Of a stretch of DNA of 64,000 nt, positions 56,181 through 64,000 are shown in pieces. Under the pieces are notes generated by a model. The model was given only the letters and a program-made list of their open reading frames with translations. It searched no databases and was not told the DNA's origin. The stretch's first letter is position 1, and each line of letters opens with the position of its first letter. The stretch lies in the NCBI GenBank assembly GCA_025331445.1, contig JAIWNE010000023.1, forward strand, positions 248,001-312,000, in the 5' to 3' direction. Origin of the DNA: Blakeslea trispora (lineage: Eukaryota > Mucoromycota > Mucoromycetes > Mucorales > Choanephoraceae). A program made the translations under genes and the position numbers.

Positions 56181-57452
56181 TTTGTTTAATGTGATGCTTA
56201 CACCAAATATATATCTATTTATATATAAGGTAAAAAAAGTTATATTTTTTGTATTAATGTTCATCTTTTTTTTTATATATCTTATATAACTTGTTTTCTT
56301 TGATCTCCCAACTTCCCTTTGCCGTGTGCTGATATTACCATTGCGATGTTGGGAAGAGGCTCTTTGACATTTATTTTGGGCTATTTCCTTATTTTCCTTC
56401 TGGAATTCATTGTACTTTCACCCTTTCGTGATTAATCCTGTTAGTATCAAAGCTTGAAAACCAAGAAGTATTGAAAGTTTTCTTTGCTCAATAGCAACAA
56501 TAATAATATATTTAGATGGGCTTTTATATTATAAAGTTAGGAAGTAACACGTAGTGCTATCTTTAACCTTTAGTTCGTGATGTTGCCTCTTAAGTTCTTA
56601 ATTGTTGTTCTTGACTCACAGATTTGGAAAAAGCTCTCAGGAAAAATATGCGTTGTTGACTCTTTTGAGATATTTATTCCCTGTGTTAACATCTTCTCTA
56701 AAAAAGAAGAAGGCGTATTTTTGCTTTGATGATCATTCTAATGCTTATACATTTTCATTTATTGAATGAGAAATTCAATGAAAAAAGATTAAGCTACAGG
56801 TTTATTGATCCATAGGTGACATGTTTAGAAAATAAAAAAAGAGAAAGAGCAGTTCTTTGGGAGTATTTGTATGATCAATAAGGCATCAAAAAAGATGACA
56901 TGCAGTTGGCCCTAGAAATCCTTAAAAAAATAAATAACGGTAATCTGGCTTAGTTTTCAGGAAATAAGTCAAATTTATTTTGCAACATTGAAAATTTAGG
57001 AACAACAAGGCGTTCTCAAGACAAGCTCCTTTGTATTTTGTTTACTCTACAATGAACCAATAGGAAAGAATCAGAGCTACCTGTGTTTCAGAACTTCAAG
57101 AAAGAGCAAACATCCAACTTAACAAGTCACCATGTTGGCTTCATTTAGAGAAAAGGGTGGGAGGAGAACAATGTCCCCCCCTCCAAAGACTTTCAACACA
57201 AAGCGATAACTTTTATCATTTCGCTTTCTTGATAATGGAAATAAATAAATGTAATATCACACGCACAAGTGTATCTTGAAAAAACATGTAAGAAACAAAA
57301 AAGAAAGGACCATCTTTTTCAATCAATCATAGAGCTCCCTCCCCCTTTAAAGTTAGCCATTCAAAATTTCAGGTTTTGATTTAGATATATCTCTTTTCTT
57401 TAAAGCACAGTGTTATCCCCAAGTTGGCTTATAGACCACATAAAGAACTTTA
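56181..57452. other. Intergenic
   Basis: About 1.27 kb between the repeat pair and the thiolase. AT-rich with C7/C8 runs near 57175 and 57340. No supported gene. Confidence 0.45.
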
Positions 57453-58944
57453 TTACAACTTGGCTTGCAAAAACTCTGCTCTGTGCTTGGATGCAGCTCT
57501 TTCAAACTCTTGTTTAGTAATGCCTCTTGCTTCAACAGCAGGGTTATAGTCAGTACGAGGTTGAACTCTAGAAGCATTGGCTTTCTTATACAGAGTGACA
57601 ACAACTGCACCACCTAATCCAACATTATGTTGAAGAGCAAACTTGACGTTCGGTACTTGTCGATCTCCTGCCCAATATCTTGTTTGCCACACGAGTTCTA
57701 TTTAAACAGATCGTTAGTCTATGTAAATCAAAGCGAGTCAGGTCACTTTTACCTGCACATTGAGCCAAACCGGTGGCTCCTAATGGATGGCCCTTTGAGA
57801 TAAGACCCCCTGAAGGATTGACCACATACTTTCCACCAAACGTATTATCCTTGTTATCAATCAAGGTATGCGCCTTTCCTTTAGGAGTCAAACCAAGACA
57901 ATCATAAGTAATGAGTTCATTGGCTGAAAAACAATCATGGAGTTCAATCACTTGAATATCATCTGGTGTGATATTTGCCTTCTTGTAGACCTCAGCTGCT
58001 GCACGTCGTGTCATATCAGCACCAGACCATTCGATAGCATCCTTTGAGAGCAAATGAGGTGAGTCAGTAGCCATCACTTGAGCCACAATCTCCACTGCTT
58101 GATCCCATAACTTGTGTTTCTCAACAAAGGCTTCACTTGCAACAATAGCACAGCCTGCACCATCTGAGGTAGGACAACATTGAAGCTTAGTCAAGGGACC
58201 AAAGACTTGAGGTGATTGTTCTACTTGTTCCAATGTATAGATATCACGGAACTGAGAATAGGGATTGAGTGCACTGTGGCGGTGGTTCTTTTCGGCAATC
58301 TTGGCCAAGTGGCGCGGTGTGGCGCCATATTTCTCCATATAGGCAATACCAGCATTACCAAACACTTGAGCAGCACCAGGCGCTTTTTTATCAAACCCAC
58401 GTTCTTGAAGCATACGTGTCATGACATGATCTAAGAAATTGGGAAAATCAATTAGATGGTATGGTGTCTAATGGTCTACTCTCTATTCTTTACCTATTGG
58501 ATTGGTACGATCTGAAAAGACAGAACTAAGGGATCCTCTGGCCATACGTTCAAATCCAAGTGCCATTGCACATTCAACTGAACCAGAAGCTACTGCATTA
58601 CGTGCTTGATAGAGTGCGGTCGATCCAGTAGAACAATTGTTGTTGACATTGATGATTGGGATTTGTGTCATGCCAAGTTGGTACAAGACACGTTGACCAG
58701 CTGTGCTATCGTTATAGACATAACCTACAGCAGCATATTCTACTGAATCATAAGAAACACCTGCATCATTCAATGCTTTCACAGCTGCTTCAAGACCAAA
58801 TTCTAATTCAAGCAAAATTTAGCTTTCTTTCTTTCTTTTCTTAGTTTCATCTTACCAGGATAATCAACCTCACCTCGAGGCTTAATAAATTTGGACATGC
58901 CAACACCAATCACATACACTTTATTTGAAGGCATTGCTTTCATT
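57453..58944 (-). CDS. Peroxisomal SCP-x-type thiolase (acetyl-CoA acyltransferase)
   Basis: Thiolase-superfamily enzyme of the sterol-carrier-protein-x class, acting in peroxisomal beta-oxidation of branched or other acyl chains. Four exons. The start exon is [29 protein letters not shown] (MPSNK at 58935 is an alternative start). The nucleophilic Cys lies in [16 protein letters not shown]. The second half has [10 protein letters not shown] (HDCF signature) and [25 protein letters not shown] with the catalytic His. The last exon ends LQAKL: the terminal A-K-L is a peroxisomal targeting signal type 1. There is no fused SCP2 lipid-transfer domain, so this is the thiolase-only form. About 410 residues. 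Confidence 0.92.
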
Positions 58945-59136
58945 GAAAGAAAAAAACAAAAAGCTTGAGAAAAAAAAAGAAAGAAAAAAGAAAAGAAGTA
59001 GTTTTTTTGTCTTTTAAGGGAAAAAAAAAATTGTCATTGAGTAACAGGTTTATTGCTGTATGAGAAAACTTTAAACAGGAAAAACTAAAATGCCATGAAA
59101 AGCAACATCATGTGTGGTTTCTTCCTGTACTACTAC

Positions 59137-61665
59137 TTAACAAAAAAAATCCTCTAATTTCTCAATCAACAATTGACACCGCACATGCAATCGACTATCC
59201 CAATCTGAATCACCCGTATTATCTGAAGTAACAGATGGCTCATACAGATGATCGTTCGGTTGTTGCTGTTCTTGCTGTTGTTGTTGTTGTTGACGATGCT
59301 GTAGATGCTTTTCAGACTTGGTAATCCATTCACGTGATTCTCTAGACAACTTCTTTTGATCTTGCTTTGATAGACTAGGCTGCATCATCTGGAAACAACA
59401 CAAACAAGCCATCTCATACAATGCATGTGGAATAACCCAACAATCTTCACTTGCCCTGTCCTCTGCCAAGATGGCTTGACGTAAATAAAGATCGGCTAAA
59501 TCAATATCACCCAATTCTCTCACGCTCACTCCCAACAAGAGATAGAGCAAGGCAAGATCAACACCGATATCTTGCTTGGGCACATTGGTGACCGTATCCT
59601 CCATGGTCTGTTTCATCATCATCAAGATATCTTGATCGAGTTGAGAGAATCCGTTCCAGAGATAGACAAGTTCCCAAAGTGGATGGACAATCACGATCTG
59701 TTTAAGGCTCTCTCCATTCAGATCTTGTCCCTTGTTTTTCGATCGCCAATGCTTGATTTTTCGTTCGGCAAAGATCTCATTGGGCAAAAGACGACCTCCC
59801 AACTGTCTTTTGCGTCTTAGAATGCTGGGGATCTGCATGAATTCAAGTGCAGATTTTTCATATTCTTCATCTGCAAACATACAACAGGTAGCGATATAAT
59901 GATAAAATGCACGAGACCAATTGTTCATACTTTCCAAACGAAAGAAAGTTTCAGCAGCTTGAAAGTAATCACCTAAAAAGATTTGACCCCTTTAAGAAAG
60001 CGTTAAAAAAAAAAAGAGGGAGAAGAAGAAAGGTGTGGCAAAAAAAAAAGGAGAAAAAAAAAAAGAGATTACCATCCCATTTCATATACGGCCAATGCTT
60101 GAAGTTGTGCTAGTTCGGAACATCCACTGACTGAACCGGATTTCTTTTTGGTTGCCTTTTGTTGTTGATAATGATAACTACTGGATGAAATCACTAGATC
60201 GACACGAGCGTTTTCTCGACGTCTAGCATCTCGCAAGATCTCTACACCTCGTCTCGTCTTTCCTTCCATCTTGCAGAGCTTTCCTTCCAACAGTTTCCAG
60301 ATCTTGCCTTGAGGAAAAGTGATCTTCATTTGATCGAGAATATGTCGTGCAGTTTCGAGACTGAGTGACTTGGGTAATAACTTGGGATGAACGAAAAGAG
60401 ACAAGTTGGTATAATAGGCCAGTAACGAAAGTGCAGACAATGAAGAATAAAGACCATGGCTTTTAAAAGATTTGAGTAACAAATGAAGTGCAAAAGGTCG
60501 AGATGAATGAAATCCAAGTGTATTTAAAATCTTGTTGACTAATCCTAGTTTTTTTAGTCATTCTGGTTTAAAAAAAAAGTGTACCCTTTACCTCGAGGCG
60601 GAAGTAATGAAAAGATCAAACTGAACAGACCAATCCCAAAAAATATACCACTTTCAACCGTTGTATCAATCAACACATAAGATGTCTCGATCAATTCAAT
60701 TGGATTGCCATTACTTGAGATAGGCCTTCGTTTGGTCAAGGTGTCTGCTAATAGCGGTGAAGGTACTCGTGTGGTAGGTACATCCATGGTGTCTGAGGTT
60801 GTATGAAGCAGACTGTTGCGCTTGTCTGTCCAAGAAGACGTATGAGATGGTGGCGAACTAGAAAAGGTAGATGAAATAGAGGAATGGGATGATCTCCGTT
60901 GTTTTGTTGGATCTGTCTTTTTCAACTGATGTGCATATTCAGATGCCTTTTGACCTGTTGTCGTTTCAAACATCTGCTCATATATCTTGTAGGCTTTTCG
61001 AAGTTTATAGGCAGCCTTCATGTAATCAATCCAACTGTTTCGTAAGAACTGAATGGTGGCGGCCATCAACATACAGTTGGTGGCTAATAGTTCATAGGGT
61101 ATTTCAGGGGAAGAAGGCCTTGGACTGGATGGTCTAGAGGTGGGAGGGTAATCGAAAAAGACAAAGGTGATGGGGTCTTCTTGGTCAGATGGATGTTTTT
61201 GTTGTTTTTTCGATTTGTTTGTGTGCCAAACTCTTCTTCGAGCCTTTTTCGAGAACTGTCTGGCTAATGCCTCTGCTGCTGCAATTCGGTCTAGTGCGAT
61301 CTGGATCTTTTCTGACTCAAAACCAAGCATGGCTTCCACATAGGCAATCAGTGCATATCCAACTGCATGAAAAGGTGATTCTTGATGGTGTTGTAAAAAG
61401 ATGGTGGTTGCCAGATTGAAATCATCATTGAAAAAGGCGTCCTGTCATGATGATGAATAACAATAGGATAGATATATGTTATTAGATGGCTTACTAAACC
61501 CCGTTGTGTTTCACTAATCCAATAAGCAAGTAATTGAGGTGATGGTAATGCTGGGTCATCCTTTGAGGAAGCGCTTAGACTGATTAACACTGCAGCAGTA
61601 TTGTTGGCTGCATACTTTAAGGATGAAGTAGTAAATTTGGATAAATTATTCAGTTGTCTAAGCAT
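59137..61665 (-). CDS. Iml2/TTC39-family TPR protein
   Basis: Roughly 720 residues in five or so exons. The start MLRQLNNLSKFTTS is the first ATG, at 61665. Features in order: DAFFNDDFNLATTIFLQHHQESPFHAVGYALIAYVEAMLGFE (family N-terminal block, given here as one motif region at 61443-61312), ALDRIAAAEALARQF, a Ser-rich low-complexity insert with phosphorylation-type sites, and VESGIFFGIGLFSLIFSLLPP, a hydrophobic stretch conserved in Iml2/TTC39 proteins. Helical TPR-like repeats follow, then a polyglutamine-rich segment encoded at 59262-59296 and the end CQLLIEKLEDFFC. Yeast Iml2 is an outer-mitochondrial/lipid-droplet-linked protein needed for clearing protein inclusions. Vertebrate TTC39B affects lipid metabolism. 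Confidence 0.87.
59262..59296 (-). repeat. Polyglutamine-coding CAA/CAG repeat
   Basis: In-frame CAA/CAG run inside the Iml2/TTC39-type gene, encoding about 10-12 Gln interrupted by Glu. Length probably varies between strains. Confidence 0.8.
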
Positions 61666-63137
61666 CAATTAAGGTCTAGGAAAGGAGGGGGTTTTTATAA
61701 TATATATATATATACACAAATAACAAAAAAAGAAAATCTATACACAAGGGCTATGTTATTATATATAAAAAAAAAAAAAGAGAGAGAGAAAAAAAAAAGA
61801 GTGAAAAAGAGAAAAAAATAAAATAAAATCTAAAAAAAAAAGAAACTCCTTAACCAAAAAAAGAATTGACACCAATCTAAAACGTGTATTGTACAAGAAA
61901 TATGATATAAAAAAAAAAATCCGACTCACAAAAAATACCGCCACTACAAAACTGACAGATAAAAAAAAATTCGCAAGGCAATAGATTTGGCTTATTGTTC
62001 CCTTGACTTGATTCTTTAGCCCTGCATTGATGGATTTGATCTTTCTATTTTTCTTATTATTACTTGAAATACTCTGTTTGGAGAGAGGGGCTATTTTTTT
62101 ATCCCCCCCCCCCCCTCGAAATTGATTTTGCCCAACAGTAATGGCGTAATCTCTCTTTCTTCTCTCTCTTACTCGTGTCTAATATGACTAACAATTATTA
62201 AAATAATAGCATAAGGAATCATAGACACGCTTTTATGTTTTCTTTTGTTGGTTAAAATGATCCAGATAGACAGTAAAAAAAAAGAAAATTGTTATTTGAC
62301 TAAAAGAGGATCAACAAGATATATTTTCTACAATCACAATTGTATTCATGCTTATAACGGGTCACAGAAACCTTTTACAGCACACATCTCCGATAACCAA
62401 GCTTATGTCTTTTAGCCCGTTCTTCACTTCCTTCCTCATCATAAAGAGTGAACAAGAATTAAATTAATTATCAATTAACTTTTTTTTTTTTTTTGTCTTT
62501 CTTTCACTTTGAAACTCATTTATTTCATTAAAACAAAAGGCTTGTACCCTTTTAGGTGTCTCTTGATGATGTCCCCCCGAAAAAAACAGAAAGATATTGT
62601 CCCCTCTTTTTTTACCTTCAATAACTCACAGTGATCCCTGCTATGTTTAAAAAACAAGCAACACTCCTTTCGAAACGTTGTTCTTGAGCTATAAAGCTTG
62701 TTTACCAATCTGAGTCTGAGCAAATTGTCAATAAAGATCAAGACAACAGTTTATACTAGAGCCATTGGATGAAAACCTTTTGCACATTTATGCTCCAAAA
62801 GAAAAAAAAAAAAAAAGAGAGTAGGCATAAGCTCAGTCCTAATGAGCTAATTGTGTCTATGCTTACCAAACGAATAATTGGTTTGTGCACTGAGACAGAG
62901 AGAACATACCATATATAAAAAAATGGGCTGAATTGAATTTCATGCGAATCATGAAGGGGGAGGGGAAGAAAAGGGGGAGAAAGGAGGGGTCTGAGTAGGA
63001 AAAAAAAAAGGACTCGAACATGCTATCTTTCTTTCTTTCTCTTTCTGTGTTACACTTTTCTCTTTTTTTTTTTTTCTTGTTTAATAATCTTACCTTCCTT
63101 CCTTTCTTTTAAATAACAGGGTAAGCTTTTTATCTCT
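61666..63137. promoter_or_regulatory. Divergent upstream region
   Basis: About 1.47 kb between the Iml2/TTC39-type gene (-) and the last gene (+). It has a TA tract near 61702-61716, long A runs, C12 at about 62104 and CT-rich DNA just before the + gene, where AAATAACAG at 63111-63119 looks like a 5'-UTR intron acceptor. No gene supported. Confidence 0.4.
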
Positions 63138-64000
63138 ATGCCGTTCTTTCAGTCAAAACAAACAATATCACTTTCCGAAGAAAGCACAAGACCTTCCTTG
63201 AAGCGTTCTCGATGGTCTTTTCCTTGTTGTGGTCCTGTTTCGTTTCTAACTTCTCAAGAAGGTGTTATTCAACTACCAGACGACTCCGATTCAGAAGACC
63301 AACCTACACCTGTTCCTTCATCAACAGGTTATCAAGGTTTATCAGCACCTTCCACCACGACTTCCACCACAACCACCAACGTCTTTCTGCAACACCAAAA
63401 CCATCTATCTCGAAACCCTTTTGCTAGAGCACCTTCAAGGTCAGAAGAAGATGAACCTAGAGTTTCTCAAGAACCAGTAAAATATGATCTCCCCCCCCAA
63501 AAGCAAACGATTTCTTACACTCACCCCTTTTTTTTTTCTTGATAGAATGAGACTTTTGTTACAGAAACAGTATTAGAAGAAGAACAAGATGAACAGGAAG
63601 AAGAGTTGGCTGATATTAGTACATTTGATGCATCCAAATATGAAGATCAACCTGATTGGACAGAAGTAAATGAAGAAGAAGAGTCTCTAGTAGTAGATAC
63701 ATTACCCACCAGTAGTGATACCCCACCAAAGAAAGTAGTAGAGGAAAAAGTACCACAGATTGAAGTGTTGCATCATTTACCTTTGACACGACTCTCAAAA
63801 GAAATACCTCCTGCTCTGATTCATGAACATCATCCACCTTCCATGTATGGCGAGCAACCCGTTCTGTCTCCCTCCTCAAATAAAATAACCACAGAGAGTA
63901 CCGAGAGCGAACCTGTAGATCGGTCAAACAATCGGTTTTCTATGCCTCAAGAAGTTCTCGAACAAGAACGTCAGTCTAGCTTGGATCTGGAAGGAAGCTC
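63138..64000 (+). CDS. Acidic Ser/Pro-rich hypothetical protein, partial (3' end outside)
   Basis: Starts at ATG 63138. The first exon runs to about 63476, a 69-nt intron (to 63545, ending TTGATAG) follows, and the second exon stays open to the window edge, about 265 residues so far. The N-terminus has a basic patch and Cys pair (KRSRWSFPCCGPVSF), the rest is highly acidic and Ser/Thr/Pro-rich (VLEEEQDEQEEELADIS...), with no folded domain visible yet. Such an N-terminal Cys/basic patch followed by disorder can mean membrane association by palmitoylation, but this is inference. Function cannot be told from this part. Confidence 0.7.

Noticed and set aside
61759..61944. Phe-rich - frame
   Set aside because: Translation of poly-T/A runs.

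Overview
The window looks like nuclear DNA of an early-diverging filamentous fungus, most likely Mucoromycota and probably Mucorales. It is AT-rich and full of long A/T and some C/G homopolymers. Genes are dense and interrupted by many short GT-AG introns (about 50-65 nt). The protein set is eukaryotic and fungal: Anp1-type mannosyltransferase, fungal-type HSF, MICOS subunit, P450, heterotrimeric G-alpha. No rRNA, CRISPR array or bacterial operon was seen. Gene models were built by reading exons on both strands and joining GT-AG (occasionally GC-AG) introns by frame. Junctions that I could not settle are stated.

Layout. 0.3-6.3 kb: COP9 signalosome subunit 8 (+), an FLVCR/SLC49-like MFS transporter (-), a mitochondrial DNL zinc-finger Zim17 homologue (+), a small protein with a possible PP1-docking motif (+), and an IQ-motif coiled-coil protein (-). 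6.3-10.9 kb: mostly gene-free, with a broken unrecognised gene. 10.9-22.9 kb: P450 (-), succinate dehydrogenase cytochrome b subunit (+), an unrecognised 332-aa protein (+), a MIC26/27 MICOS subunit (-), a Cys-rich putative regulator (-), a membrane-anchored hotdog thioesterase-like protein (-), a possible 40-aa Cys-rich microprotein (-), and Anp1/Mnn9-type glycosyltransferase (-). 25.2-36.5 kb: quinone oxidoreductase (+), a coiled-coil protein with NPF motifs (-), an AT-hook protein (-), a heat-shock factor (+), Tctex-type dynein light chain (+), and a large M16C metallopeptidase (-). 37.3 kb: tRNA-His(GTG).

37.4-57.4 kb is the accessory part. It holds a degenerate Helitron helicase, Tc1/mariner-like transposase debris, a frameshifted copy of what appears to be a Mucorales multicopy family, and a tandem pair of 211-bp repeats. 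Small genes lie between these: a 103-aa acidic protein, a hidden four-exon 96-aa gene, a G-protein alpha subunit, a Sel1-repeat protein and a small protein with a repeated DLYPA motif. 57.4-64 kb returns to core genes: a peroxisomal SCP-x-type thiolase, an Iml2/TTC39-type TPR protein, and the start of an acidic protein that runs off the edge.

The recognisable genes are housekeeping or signalling genes scattered as in a normal fungal chromosome arm, and I see no biosynthetic cluster or defence island. Mitochondrial functions recur (Zim17, SDHC, MICOS), but nothing shows that these genes are co-regulated. The most interesting items are the GC-AG introns (one sits where retention would truncate the heat-shock factor), the small unrecognised genes, and the transposon-derived region beside tRNA-His.
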